Positions 1 to 13,213 of a stretch of 64,000 bases of DNA are shown one piece after another. Numbering within the stretch: the stretch's first letter is position 1; each line of letters opens with the position of its first letter. Origin of the DNA: Centropus unirufus (taxonomy: Eukaryota; Chordata; Aves; Cuculiformes; Centropidae). A program made the translations under genes and the position numbers. The notes under the pieces are model-generated. The model did no database searches. It was not told the origin of the DNA and was given only the letters and a program-made list of their open reading frames with translations. The stretch is from positions 7,312,568-7,376,567 of the forward strand of contig VYZI01000005.1 in NCBI GenBank assembly GCA_013397695.1. Reading direction: 5' to 3'.

Positions 1-1432
1 TCATCCACACATGGGAAGAGGGGGAGGAATGGGTAGGCTTGACTTGTGCTAACTGTTGGCAACAGTTGTTTAATTTTTTGCAACATGCACCCAAGTATCA
101 TGAGACTGAGTAAAATATAAATAAATATGCTTTTTAGAAACCCCACATATCTTTATGGCCTACAATACCTTCAAATCACGGAAAACACATGTTTGTTTGG
201 TTGTTTTTTAAAAAAAGATTTTGGTGGCAGCACTACCTCTCATTGCTGTAAACAAGGTCAGGAGGCCAAAATTAGTCTGTCCTAGTTTACACAAAATAGT
301 CAACAACTTAAGATGTTTTTGCAATAATCAGAAAATTATTGACCGGTGTCAACACCCCCTTTCTGATAAACTGTTGAAATGTTAATATTCTTGGCAAAAT
401 TGTTTTTGCTCTAATTACTGTATCCATCTGCTCTATAAGATTGATTATACTGTGAGTATGTTTGTTCTGTTGTCTCCTGCAATGATGGGCCTCTCCTTGG
501 CTCGGAAATAGTCCTGCCTTGTCTTTACACAGAGACAAATGTGCAGCAGAAATCAAACCAACACTCAGTCCCAATAAAGCCAAACAAAAATTCCTTGAAG
601 GAGTTAATACAATAGGAATTAACTGGATCTTGGATGGACCATTCCTTGGAAAACTATTCCCCTGGCCTAGGTGAAAATAGCTGGCCTCGATCCAGCACAG
701 GATACCAGTGACCAGGAAGGCCACCAAAAACCTGGAAGCCCACAAATGCTGGCATATCAGCAGTGTGACTGATTCAACCTACAAGAAGTTTGGCTAGTTG
801 GTGGCAACGGGCCCCTCTGCACCAGCTCCTTGGCAATGAGCACCTGAGCTATCCAAGGAGCCTTTCCTGCCCTACCTTCCATTAGCACCTGCAAAGACTA
901 ATGTTACCTGGATTGGACTGGTTATTTTTTGAGCCAACATATAATATTCATCCTATCCATGGCATTTTCCAAAAAGGGCTTTGTATAAAATGTTGTCTGG
1001 TATTAATCATTATTAAAGGCAATTGAAACAAAACAAAACACAGCACAATGAAACCTCCAAACATTTTCTTATAAAAAAAAAGTGGAAAAAGATTTGTTTT
1101 ATTAGAAAAATGTTGTTTTCCCATAGTAAATCTGTAAGAAATTCTATTTTTTAACTGCTCTTTCAAAATAGATGCACAAAAAAATCATGCAAACTAAAAA
1201 ATATCTTTTTCTTCAAGCATTCCTGCACAGCAGCTGAACTGTTCCATTGGAAAAATGATGCTTTTTCTCACACATGCAAAATCAAATTCAGCAAAAGCAT
1301 TTATTCCAGAAATAAAATTTTTGGTTAAAAAAAGGCAACTAGTCTTTTCCAGATACTGAACTGTGTAGAAGTTTCTAAAGCATTCAAAAGCCATTGAGAC
1401 TTGGGCTGAGATTGCTTTCAGGTTTTTAATTT

Positions 1433-1447
1433 AAAAAAAAAAAAAAA
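1433..1447 (+). repeat. A15 homopolymer
   Basis: An uninterrupted run of 15 A residues. No transposon body is recognisable just upstream on the + strand, so it is treated as a simple repeat rather than the tail of a retroposon. Confidence 0.85.
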
Positions 1448-4286
1448 GATTTAAGGTCCTTGTAAAAACCATACTCGAGTTCTTGACTCCATAGGGTGCA
1501 CTCAGTGCGTATACTTTTCTTCGAAGAAAGAAGCTTAAAGGCTAGAAACTTCCAAAAGGAAGGAGGACTTTCTAGAAGTTGAAGGGATGGCTTTTTCATA
1601 GTTTTAAATTCGTAAGTACATACAACATCTCCTGAACTGTAATGCAGCTTCAAGAACCTCTGCCAGCTATTCATTCCCACCTTCATGTCAACCCTTTATT
1701 TGTACCGGCAGGGAGTATTAACTTGTACTTAGCTAACACAGACTGTTTCCGGTACCTCAGCTAATGCATCATGCAGGGGCGCTTTCAGAAGAGTTAAAGG
1801 ATGAAGGGGGAGAAGGCTAAACAAAATAATGTTACTAGATTTATTGGAGATAGCATGAGAGAAGGACATTTCTGAGAGAAATTCATCATCAGAAAAAGAT
1901 TTTGTATGCCCTCTTGCTTAGTGTGCCATTACACTAACACTTTATGTTTTTTTTAATCCTGAGAAAAGTTTCAGTGGGCAGAGGGTGAGTGCAGCCCGGC
2001 CTCGACATTATACATCATTCGTGTCTTCTTCTGGGTTTACCTTCTCCTCACATTTCTCACAGCAGTCCATCTTAAGACCCAGCACAATGCCCTATCACTT
2101 CTATAAAGCCCAGAACAGGAGATATGCAGGACAACTCTGCAGGAGAAACATAGAAGTTTCTTTAGACTTCTAGCTTCAGACAGTTTCTCAGGCCTGGGCA
2201 TCAAGCACCCAAGACACACATTTTGCCACCAGTCCCAGAGGTCCCTTGTGTCCCTGTGTCTGGTGACCACAATTCAAAGGACTGTCCACCTGGGAAACAC
2301 AGGATTGGGATATTGCCAAAGCCAGAAAATGACAAAATCCATTTCAAAATGAGGAAAATTGTGATTAGATACCCGAGAGACATAAGCCTGGGTTAAATTC
2401 TGCTGAAATTAGTAGGAATTACCAATTAGATTTTGAGTTGCCAACTATTTCTAAACTATATTTCAAGAGCTTTTTCAAGAGGTTTCTCAACATATATTTT
2501 CTTAGTTCTACCAACCTTAAAAGTCCAGATACAATTCTAGCAAACAGCAAGGGAAATCCATCACAGAAAGGAAGTGTCAACATAAAGATCTCTAAATCTT
2601 AGAAGGGAGAAGGACTGATAATTACAGTCTTCACCTAGGACAAATACAAATACCTCAGAAAAGGACAGACAACAGGGAAGCCCCCACACTCCACAAAGAG
2701 CCACAGGGAAATCCAGAAGTCAAAAGAGAAATTAGGTTTCCTCTAAGCATTCATCTGCTACACTTACTCTTTCTGCAGAAACTTGAAAACTTTCTCATTG
2801 TCCACCACACAAAATACACGGAGGATTACAGCAACTGAATTGAGCTTGATAATTTCCTGTCTGCCTGCAGACCCAGACTGACATTGTGACATTTTCCCAT
2901 ACTGCTGGACTATCTTAAAAGCTTCCTTTACAGGCACACTGCATGTAATGTAGTTTTATTTTGAAATGAAATTTTTGATTATGGAGAATGATCCCATAGC
3001 TGGGCATGTATGCTACAGAACTACTGAGACCATGGGGAACCATGCTTATCACAGCAAAATCACCTTCTCAACTGTTCACCATTGCTGCCATGTCATGTTA
3101 CAGTAATAACTGCAGATGAAAAGCTTTTAATTCATTGATAAAAGCAGAAGGCTGGAGTAGCTGACTAGCTGTAATGAAGCTTATTATTCTGCAGCTAATT
3201 TGCCGATTATATTAGAGTTTTATTTCTGAGTACTTGTACCAGAAGACATCATTATCAACACAACATCTAAACATAGAAGATCCTGGGAAGAATGTTAATG
3301 AGCTATCATCTACCTCTGCAAAGGTCTCTGTTATTAATAGTGAGTGTCCTAAGTATAGATCAAAAACTCTCCCTGTAGAGTGTGCAACCTGTGTAAAATA
3401 TGATTAGTCATTTGGAACATAACCAGAAAGTAATGACTAACTCATGTTTCATTTAAAAGACTGTGGTTTCTTTAATGATAGTAAGTAGACGAGAGACAAA
3501 AGCACCCTCATTCAGCAGTGGGATTTGCACACACACCCCCCAGCAGCCCCAGCCTCAGGTTGAAGCCTGATCCGGGGAGGAGAGGTGCACATTAAAGGGA
3601 ACTCTGCTGCTCCCTGTCCACTGCCTTCTTTAAATCTCCTTCTTCCTTATTTCACTGTCTGGAGTCCAGGAGACCCTGAAGACTGCTAAAGCATGGGATC
3701 TGCTGCTTCCTCCTATTCCTACCACTGAGATTCCCCCAGGAGCCTGAGAAAGGATACTGACACATCTCCTTATGTGCCAGGAAATAAGAGCAATACCATG
3801 ATAGATGCACAGATAAAGAGGAATCAAGGATATGACATCTGGGTACCCACCAATTGCTAAGATCCAAGAAGACCTTCAGTCAATCACATACCTGGAATCT
3901 TCTTGGAAAAACTGAGACCAATTTTTGTTTTCTGAAAATTTCTTCAAAATTTCATTGGGAAAAGGAATACTTCATATCTTCCCTTGCTTTGCTCTCAGTG
4001 GTCTCCTGCGAACCCCAGACGCAATCCCAACTCCTTCTGGTTGCTTGTGAAAACATAACACGATGCTAAAACAGTGTTTCCTTGCCCCCCTCCTTGCGGG
4101 AAAGAACAGCAGTACTGAACTTCCTCGAGCCTTAGAACTGAGCAAGAAGCAAGCACGGCTTTAGTTGTCAGGAACTTTCATAATTATGTCTACTTGTTGC
4201 TAAGTGCATTGCCCATTTGAGGGAATTACAAGCCTGAGTGTTTCTTGCATTGTGACCAGCCAGGAAATCTGATCTTCTGCTACTAA

Positions 4287-4311
4287 GGGGGAAAAAAACC
4301 CCCCAAAAAAA
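4287..4311. repeat. G5-A7-C6-A7 low-complexity tract
   Basis: Five G, seven A, six C and seven A follow one another. The G run can pair with the C run around the A7 segment as a tiny GC-only hairpin. Nothing indicates a function. Confidence 0.7.
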
Positions 4312-4549
4312 CCTATTATAACAAAATTCTTGCTTTTTTTATAATATGAATCAAAGTAATCAAAAGCAGGTAGAGCAAGTACAGTCTGTTTCTCTTTCCT
4401 ATTCATTAAGATGTTGCTGTCAGGAAACTTGTTTTCCGAGTGGCATTGTGCTCTGGCTGTTAAAATCAGTTTAAAACCTGATTTGTAGAAGCACTAATTG
4501 CTGGAAATATTATCAAACTGATACAGTTGACATCAGAGAATTGTCCACT

Positions 4550-5160
4550 ATCCCCAGAGACAAAGCAGTGGCAGGCCAGAGGTTCCACATGGCTATCCCA
4601 TGGATTTGCCAGCCCACCGGCTAGCCCAGTGGGGCTGCAGACAGGGATGGTGTGGCCCTGGCTGCCAGGGGGATTCAAAGCCATTCTTGCCCTTCCCCTT
4701 GGGCAGCTTCCCAGCTGGCCTTTGCCATGCTAGGGGCCACCTTGAGCCAGGGGCAGAACTAAAGAGAATTTCCAGCATAGACACTTCAGTCATGATGTTT
4801 GTTTTAATCTGACCCTTGTGTTTTTTTCCAAAAAGGGACATTTGGGGGTCAATTCCACTCCGAACCATGCTGCCTGTGCTCCAGCACATGCTGATTAGCC
4901 GTGAAACACTGGGCTGCCAAGCACAGCAGGCACTCTGCATGCCAAGCAGCTTTTCCGGGGCAATGCCTGAGTTGCAGCGGCCACACTCTCATATCAGGGT
5001 GCAGAGTCCCCCACATCACAGGACAGGACAGTGCCCACATGCTCGCAGAGTGGAGAGGCTTACTTCTGCAGGAGGTAGGGGTGCTAATATGTGGGATCCA
5101 CAGCCTTTGCAGGAGGGACGGCAACGGGCTGTGAAACAACTGAGGAGATGGACAGTGATG
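4550..5160. other. GC-rich patch of unknown origin
   Basis: Base composition rises sharply here; the line beginning at 4621 is about 65% G+C against about 40% around it. Overlapping open frames of 115-132 codons lie on both strands (minus 4593-4940, plus 4816-5202, minus 4849-5247). That is expected when G+C is high and stops are rare, so they are not evidence of coding. CpG dinucleotides are few, so it is not a typical CpG-island promoter. It could be a decayed exon, an old insertion or local GC drift. Confidence 0.5.
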
Positions 5161-6950
5161 GCAAATTTCCTTCCCCAAGCAAATGTCAATGCACCAGCGT
5201 GACCTTCTCTGCATATAGGATATTTTGTCTATTAGAGACCAATCCACGTAGCCACAGGCAATCTAGACTCCTTAGGGAAACAGAAGGTTGCCTACTTAGA
5301 CTTATTAGGATGGTAAATGGCTGAGCAGCTGGATGAACAGGCAAAAATAAACTACCTGATATTCTTCCAAGTGCTATATAGAAACCACCCCCATTTCTCC
5401 TCAGTCCTCTTATCTTTGTAAGACCAAAGGGATTTAGATGTTTTACATCCAGGAGTTAGAAATCCAAGTCATCAAAATGTAAACAGGCAGCTTTGAAAAT
5501 CTCTGTCTCAAGAGTCACTGTCCCACTGCTTTGCCATTAAACTTTCCAAAAAAAGTGGTGCTAGGATGGCAAGGTCAGGTGGAATTGCCAGAACAGTTTG
5601 AAGAAGGTTACATCCAAAATTCCCTGGCATGTAAAAGGCAGTGGAGAATATAGGACTCATCCTGAAAACCTGGTAAGATCCAGAGAGATCACAAAGCCCT
5701 TCCTAACAAGATCTACTTTGATAAGGTAAGAAAAAAACCTCTGCTAAAATAACAGAAATCTGGACAGGACAGGGCATTAAATATAAAATCCCACCTAAAA
5801 GAAGCATCACCACTTTATTATGTGCCATTCACCCAATTGTAACAAAATGTTAAGGACCAGACCAGCTCACATTATTGTATAGTTGATTTTTCAGTGGTTT
5901 TCTTTTTCAATTTTTTTTCATCAAAATAATGTTTCAACAAACTAATTTTTTTTTCTGGTATTGTTGGCTTTGTGTAGAGCTTTTCTATAGAGCAGTTACA
6001 AATATTTTGGAATAGAGCATTATGTGTGAATTGCAGAAATAGTTTATTCTTGTAATTGTGCATTACCTTGAACTCAGGTCCCACAAATTCCTTCTGTGTT
6101 TTGGAATCAATCACTATTGATTTCCTTTTCTATCTTTGCAATGTCTCATTTTTTTTCCTTGAAAGAAAGAAGTCCTACCCAGCAGTATACACTGTAGTTT
6201 ACTGTGCATCTTTATGCTGGTAGGAGGCTGACCAAGAGCCTATTTGACTGTCAGGCCTTCTCTGAAGTCTCTTATTCTGTGGTCCTTGAGCATGGAAGTC
6301 AACATTTTCCAACAGACTGTGTAACGTTAGGCATTTGAATCCATATCTATACACGTAAATATAGTTAGCCCTGCTTTTCAGAGGACTCTCAGATCCCATC
6401 AGTGGGACTTTTTATGGACAGAAGACTGAATAAGCATTGCAGGATTTAATTAGTACTGTTACCCAAAGGAGTGCTTTAAAGATGGCTATATCAGAGGACG
6501 CTGATACAGTTCAGCAGATAACTGTTCTTATTTTCTGTGTATAAGCTAATAGTGATGCTTAAGAGAGGAGAATATTCTTCCTTAAATATTAAGTTCAGCT
6601 ATGCACTGCTTGAAGGAATATTTATTCGATTAACAAATCATGCAGTAAGGCAATCAATATTGAAAAAAAAAAAGAAGAGTGGAAAACTAGGGTCAGAGCA
6701 AGAAAATTGTCTCTTCAGAGCTATGCTTAAATGCTGATTTGGTAGAAGAACAATCAAGGACAGTTAAAAACACCTTTAGGAGTTACATGCTACATAGGAG
6801 TGCAAACCCATGTAGCTTCTCAAAAGGAAAAGCATAGTGCACTTATCCATGGTCTGCGTGAGAGATCTCATCACTCATATCCCGGAAAAAGGAGAAAGTC
6901 TGAAGTCAAGAGCTACCACAAAATTTACAGCTATCTTCAGCTGGTGCCTT
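5161..6950. other. Non-coding DNA, no gene seen
   Basis: AT-rich sequence with T and A runs (for example near 5910-5955 and 6662-6672). Frames are short and no exon-like or RNA-like structure was recognised. Confidence 0.55.
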
Positions 6951-7012
6951 AGCTGATGTGAATCGGAATAGTTCTGCTTATTTGGATGGAGTGACACTGA
7001 TTTACACAGGCT
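6951..7012. repeat. Worn palindromic repeat relic
   Basis: The left end (6951-6964) and the reverse complement of the right end (6999-7012) agree at 10 of 14 positions, giving an imperfect palindrome of about 62 bp. Its ends (AGCTGATGTGAATC and GATTTACACAGGCT) resemble, from memory, a family of short palindromic amniote repeats with TGTAAATC-type arms. The family assignment is inference and needs a repeat-library search. Confidence 0.4.
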
Positions 7013-10000
7013 GTTTTGGACTACTGTGCAAATGTGCATCTTAAATATCTAAGGAAAAAAAGCGAAAAAATAAGAAGAGGAGAGGTTTCTAGATCTTTAG
7101 CCAAAAATGAGCCATGGATTCAGTGTCTATGTTTTCTATATGAACACAACGGTATTTTACTGCTTAACAGCCCCAAAACAAAAGACTGACATTTCAATTT
7201 AGAAAGTGTCACAATGACATTTTAAAATATTTGTATATCAGAATTAAATTGCATGCATATATATTCCTGTAATGGTTCAGGATATCTGTCTTCACACAAC
7301 TAATGACTTCAGTTGGGCATTAAGAACTCTGCTTATGCTCTTGATCTTGCTACAGTCATTTTTTACTGTATTACATATTTACTTGCAGTAAGGCTATGAA
7401 GCCTGATGCCTGGATGTCTGTCTGTGAATGGGTCAGGTATTACATTGCTCATAAAATGAATAAAATAAATAATCTGAACAGATCAGCCCTAAAAAATAGA
7501 AGGATGACTCCAGTCCTGCTCTGCGTAGAATAAGGTTTGGTGTAGTGTGTTTTCTTCTCTCAGAAAAAAAGACAAAGAGAAGAGATACAGAATGGTCATT
7601 TTAAAAGGATTTATGTAATGATAAAAACAAAAAAAAGGGAAGAGAATATGTGTCATTTCATGTTCAAGAAAAGAAATTTGAGCTTATAAAGTTTAAGAAG
7701 TTACAAAAGGAATCTTTTAGGGTCCCAAAAGGACATCACTCAAAGTTCAAAGTCTTGTCAGGAGAAATGCAAAAAACACTGAAAAACAGCTTAATTAATT
7801 TTGCATTTAATTCGGTATTTCTTGGCCAGGCCATAGAAAAGACAATAGTTCTTGGAAAACATTCTGCAAAGTGTACAGTTCATTAATTTGAGGATTACTT
7901 CATGGAAGGTTACACCAGAAAAAAATAGCACATACGATTTTGAAGGAGGCACTTGGTCTTTGTGGTGAGCACACAGGAGTATGAGCTTTTGCAGGGTGCA
8001 GTGGCAGAGCGGTGATCATCCCTGTCAGGATGAGGCAGGGTCAAAGGATCAGGAAAGCAGGAAAAAGCTTGCCACAGGAGTTGCCAACTCTATGGTTCAC
8101 CCAACCCCATGCGTTTCAAACCAAAAGCTGACCAAGTATGGTCTAAGGACCCCCAGAACTGATTCCCTCGGTGACCCCTGGCAGCATTCAGAGATGGCTT
8201 GAGCTAGTTTAAAGGCAGTGATATTCTAATTATGCTGAATCTCACACCTTGCCAGTAGCTCAGCTAGTGGGATCATTTCTCAGTTCCTACGAATTTAGCC
8301 ATTTACTCATACTCACTCCACTCACCTCTCACATTACAGCACTGCTTATTCTTCAGGTCTGGATTTGCCTGGATGCAGATGGCAGTTTCCATGCACTGAT
8401 TTCTTAATAGGAAAATACAACAATAGCCAAACGAAGAAAAAGTGTTTTTGTGAGTTGCATTAGTCTGAAATACCTTATACATGGTGAAGTATCGATAGTA
8501 GGGAGAGTCTGGTTAAGAATGAGGAAACCAATTTGAGTAGAAGGTGATTGACTGGAGAGGCATATGAAAAATCTTCCTGACTCAAACACAAACAGAGTGG
8601 TGGGGAAAACTCCTATAAAATCAAAGTCAGTAGGTATCACAGCCATAGCCAGTGACTGTAAGCACGGGTACATGTGTGCAAGAGACAGATGAAAGATTTA
8701 GTAGATAGATGGCAAAACAGGTGACACGACTTCTGATTCTGACTTTTGGAAATTGATACCTCTGCTGAAGTACAACCTGTTCTCCAAATCCTGACATTAA
8801 GATGAATAGCAGCCAAACGGCAACCTCTAGCATTTTATATTTGCAAGATCTCAAATATTGATTGCACTACTTATTAATGAGTTTCATTCATAATAAATAC
8901 ATGGTATGTTTGCAGAGGGGAGGTGTTTTCTAGGGGAGGCGTTACATGCTGTATTAAACAATGAATAATTTCTTAATCTTAAATGTGAGTAAACATCAGG
9001 ATAGTAAGTGTCATGGTTATGGGCAATTTCAGGAAGGTGCAAGTGTAGCAAATGCTCCAGCACACCTGATGAGGCATCTCTCACCACAAATGAACATTTT
9101 TCTTGATAACAATCACTAGGTGAGGTGTTACAACCTAGAAAATATTGACATAATTCACAACAGGCGAAGTGTTTGCCCTTAAAGTACTAAATTTCACATT
9201 GTTTCATTGATATTTTGTTACTTTATATATTATGGTAACCTCCTGTATTGCCCTTTTAGAACTCCACCTACTTGAAGTATAGTTACTTCTACTATGCCTG
9301 CCCTTGGATAAAACTCATTTTTTTATTTTATTATTCTCCGTTTAGGTCTATTTCAAATAAAGGGCTTTTTTTATAAGACAGCTGACAGATTTGAAATTCA
9401 GAGAAAATGATGTGTCATAAAAACTGCACAGAAAGGACTTTTTAAAAATGGATGTTTAACATTGCATTTCATAAGAACTGTATTCCCCAAATTGCTGGTC
9501 AAGTTGCTATTTACTGTAATGAAGTAGAACACGATGTCTTGTGTTTAGGAAAATGGAAACTTCAAAGCCCTTCACGCTCCCTCTTTTTTTCCCTATGCTT
9601 TTTCACCACAGTTGCTAGGTGTTTCATTTCTATGATCAGCTTTTGATATAGAGGCAAAATCAGTAAGTGTGGATAAGCAGAACATCCAATCAACAATAAA
9701 AAGTCCACAATTTTATACTCAATATAAATTTCTCTTTTGCAAATTTTCTGCCAGAATATAGATCATTGTGACCAGGCTACTTACAAAATTTAGCATAAAA
9801 CTACAGTGGAATATTTTCTTCCCTTCACAGCTAATACCCACAGGCCTCTATGTAGCTCTCCAGGGGTTCATTCCAAGATTCATTGAAAGAAAGAGGAATT
9901 TAGCCAACATGGACATACTTACACTGTCCTGCCAGCTTGATCTTCCAAGCTCAGACTCTCCACCTGCTCAGCCTGCCTAACTCCTTGACAAGCCACCCTT

Positions 10001-13000
10001 GTGCCTGGGGAATTCTCACTCCCAGAGGGGACAGAAAATTGGTCTGAGCCAAAACATCAGTCACAATCTTGCAGTGGGACAGGTACAACTGTTTCAAACC
10101 ACACAGAGGGACAACTGCAAACAGAGAGGCACAGCTAAGAGTACAAGGCTCAACAGAGCTGATCCACTCCTTGCTGCTGCTAGAGGAAGACTTATAAACC
10201 AAATATTAATGTATAATGGAATAAACAGATAAAAATCCTCCATGGCTTTATTGGTGATAAGATCCACAGAGTGGACTGTTAAAATATTTGCAGAATATTT
10301 CTAATAATGTTGCAACATCTTACTGTTACTGAAACCACCCTATTTCCCTATCAAATTTCTTATCAAATTCTAGCTAGGAAGGCTGTTCTCAAGAGGAGGA
10401 GAACAGTTCTGTGTTCTCCAGGCAGCAACTTTCGCACTTGTGACTAGAGCGCTGTTGTCAAGATCTCAAGCACAGAAACATTAGGTTGTATCTGTGTAGC
10501 GGCAGCTTTGAAGTTCCATTCTTGGCTCCAGAGCAGATCTGCCGAGACCCCAAACTCTTTTATTAGCTTCTTGACAGTGGTGGCAGCCGCTTGGATAGGA
10601 GCATCATCACTTATTTTTGTGAAACATATGGTACTTAGAATCCAGCGGTTGCCAGCTTTTGATGTAATTAGCCATGATCCTTGAACATCTGCACTCATCA
10701 GCTAGCCTTTAAGTTGGTGATCCATTGTTCTCCATCAAAACTGAGATTATTCTTTCTTTGGGTATGCTTCCTTCAAGAATGCTTAATATCTTCGGTTAAA
10801 GTTATTAGCTTCAAAACCCTGTGAGTAGTCTGTAGGCAGAAATCCTATTATAGATTATCACCTCGTCACGCTTGAAAAGTTCTCCTGAGAATAGAAAAAG
10901 GCAACTGCTTAAAAGGCACTGTAGGACAGTGAAGGTCCACAGTACATGATGGTATTGTCAAGACCAAAATAACCTCTTCAGAATAAACATGTTTACTAAA
11001 TCATATTTGTAGCCTGATATTGTCAGACTTACTATCATGCATACACATTAGGTGAGTTCAGTAGATATAGAGAAAACAGAGTTTAAAAATACTAATCAAA
11101 ATATCCAATAAAAAGAAAATATTTCAAAATTTTGCTAGAGCTTTACTTAGAATTTCGAATTGGCAAAGAGTGACAGCCTTACAAGGTGAGCCAAGACCTA
11201 CGTATTCAGTGATCTTTTTTTTTTCTTTATGAATTGCAAAAACAAATTAACAAAGTATTTGTGACCAATTATAATATTGGATTACCAGATGGATTGAAAA
11301 AGACAGTAAGGCAAGAGAGAGAAGCCATTAGTTAAACAAGTAATCTCATGGAAGCCATATGGACTTTTTAGTCAATTAGGATTATTCATAGAAGAAGAGA
11401 CTCAAAGAGTCTTTCAGAAAGTCCATTATCTTTGATGGCAAGCTTACACTGGGCAGTGTGAACTATCCAGAAGAGAAATTATATGGGAAGAAAAATTGAA
11501 AAGAAAGGAAAAAATATAGGAACAGTTACATCTACAATAGCAAATAATGTCCTGGGACATAAAGGTCTAGAAAATGGTACTACTTAATCCTGGAGATGTA
11601 GAAAGTGAAAGAAAAAGGGTAGTGTATTTAATATTGAGTATTCAGAAAAAAATCACTCATTTTTTCTGGCTCTGACTTCTAGCACTGATGCACATAAGTT
11701 TAGGACACCTAAGATGGGTCAAGGAGACTTAATGCTTAAGATTGTAAAGCTTAGTGGAAATAATATTCTGGCTCCTCACTAAACAAAAAAAGGCTGCCAT
11801 ATAATCTATATCACATTTTCTTAATATAAGTTGAAGGCTTCCTGCTGCACTGCATTGCCAGCAGAGTTTCTCTGCAGCTCCTGCAAGATAACAACCATAC
11901 ACTGGAATTTTGCAATGAAGTTTTATTATGAAGCTAAACATACCACTGAAGTTTCACCTGGAGGTTACACATTGGATAGTGCACCTGGAAGATAAAGAGA
12001 CATACTCAGAAACAGTCCCAACAAAGACTCATGCAGACTAAGCTTGCTGAACTATCAGCACAATCAATCCTTCTGGTTTGTCCAGCAGTCATTAGGTATT
12101 TCAGGTTGACTCCAAGCATGATTATCTTCCATTGACACATTACACCAAGCCTAACAGGTTTAAAGTCCTGTCCTGATTCACAGTGGAAGCTCATTACAAA
12201 CCACGAAACCTGCACACCATCTAGTATCAAGATTAAAATCCTTCCATACGGGAGGGGAGACTACTTCTTCATCTCTGAGAAGCTCTCTGAGAGGAGGAAA
12301 GTTCCTTAAGGTGAAGAAATAGTTCAGGTGTGTAATGAGGCCTTGCAAAGTACCATTCAGCTATAATCAGGTTAGGATAACCTCAAATGGCAAGCAAGGA
12401 GAGAATGTTTATTTTCCCTAATTTGCAGTGGCTTTGCTACACTTGGCTGTGACACAAAGAATTGAGCTCTGATGAGCATTGCAAGAAGAGTAGATGATTG
12501 TTTTACCAGCTTGAAAGAGAGGAGAATCAGGGGAATTCATTCTTACTAACATTATTATTATGATCTTTTAGGTTTGGTGTGAGAATAAAAAGACCAAAGG
12601 ACATTTAAAGCCTGCACTTTTTCCTGCAGCATTTTCATCAGCGGATGCAAAGCCGGCCAATTTATTGCTCTGACTGACAGCAGCTGATCAAGTGTTCCCA
12701 CAGCCACTATCTCAGTGTGAAACATTGGGTCAAAATGGTGATGGGTTCATTTGCTGTAATTCTAAATAGGACAGAGCCCAAAACCAGGATCCCAGCTCCC
12801 TTGAACTTGAGCTGTTCAAAATTCAGATCCATATAAAATTCTTTCTATTCAGGCCCATCACTACTTAATTTACCAAGGCTGTTACCGGCACAGCACTTCA
12901 TTCTGGCTGTCTTCACTAGCCCTCACGTGGCAGCACAATAAACTGTGCAGGTGGGAATGCAATAGCATCTGAAGCGATTGACCCATGCGAGGATAGTGCT

Positions 13001-13184
13001 ATCGCTCATATCATTGTGAAGCAGTGCCATGCTGAGCAAAGCAGTGCTGTTTTGCACCAACAGGACCAGAGGTTGGTCTGCTACTCTCCTGCACCTGAGT
13101 AAATCCAGCTTATTTGGCAAATGATGCCTTCTTCCGGTTATGTAGAAGTAGCACTGGCTACCATTCACTATGTTTGCTTCCACC
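7013..13184. other. Non-coding DNA, no gene seen
   Basis: AT-rich with no recognised gene. A minus-strand frame at 10444-10698 (84 codons, ATG start) has a protein-like composition but no recognised family. A polypyrimidine tract ending in AG just before 9831 precedes a frame that closes near 9980. Neither is supported enough to call. Confidence 0.55.
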
Positions 13185-13213
13185 TTTCTTAAGAAATTTA
13201 TCGGTTTCTTAAG
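13185..13213. repeat. Short inverted repeat
   Basis: Contains a 12-bp perfect palindrome (TTTCTTAAGAAA, 13185-13196), followed eight bases later by TTTCTTAAG (13205-13213). The 9-bp arms can pair as a small hairpin. No context suggests a role. Confidence 0.6.

Larger units (their letters stand above)
1..4549. other. Non-coding DNA, no gene seen
   Basis: AT-rich sequence without a recognisable exon, RNA gene or young transposon. Small features are an A15 run at 1433-1447 and a G5-A7-C6-A7 tract near 4287-4311. The longest open frame runs on the minus strand over 308-745 (145 codons). It begins at TTG rather than ATG, holds one hydrophobic stretch and resembles nothing I know, so it is not called as a gene. 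Confidence 0.6.

Noticed and set aside
4615..4684. tRNA-like or SINE-like pol III promoter: TAGCCCAGTGG (A-box-like) and GGATTCAAAGCC (B-box-like)
   Set aside because: The T-arm flanks do not pair, the acceptor ends do not match and the B box lacks its first G. In a GC-rich patch these short matches are expected by chance.
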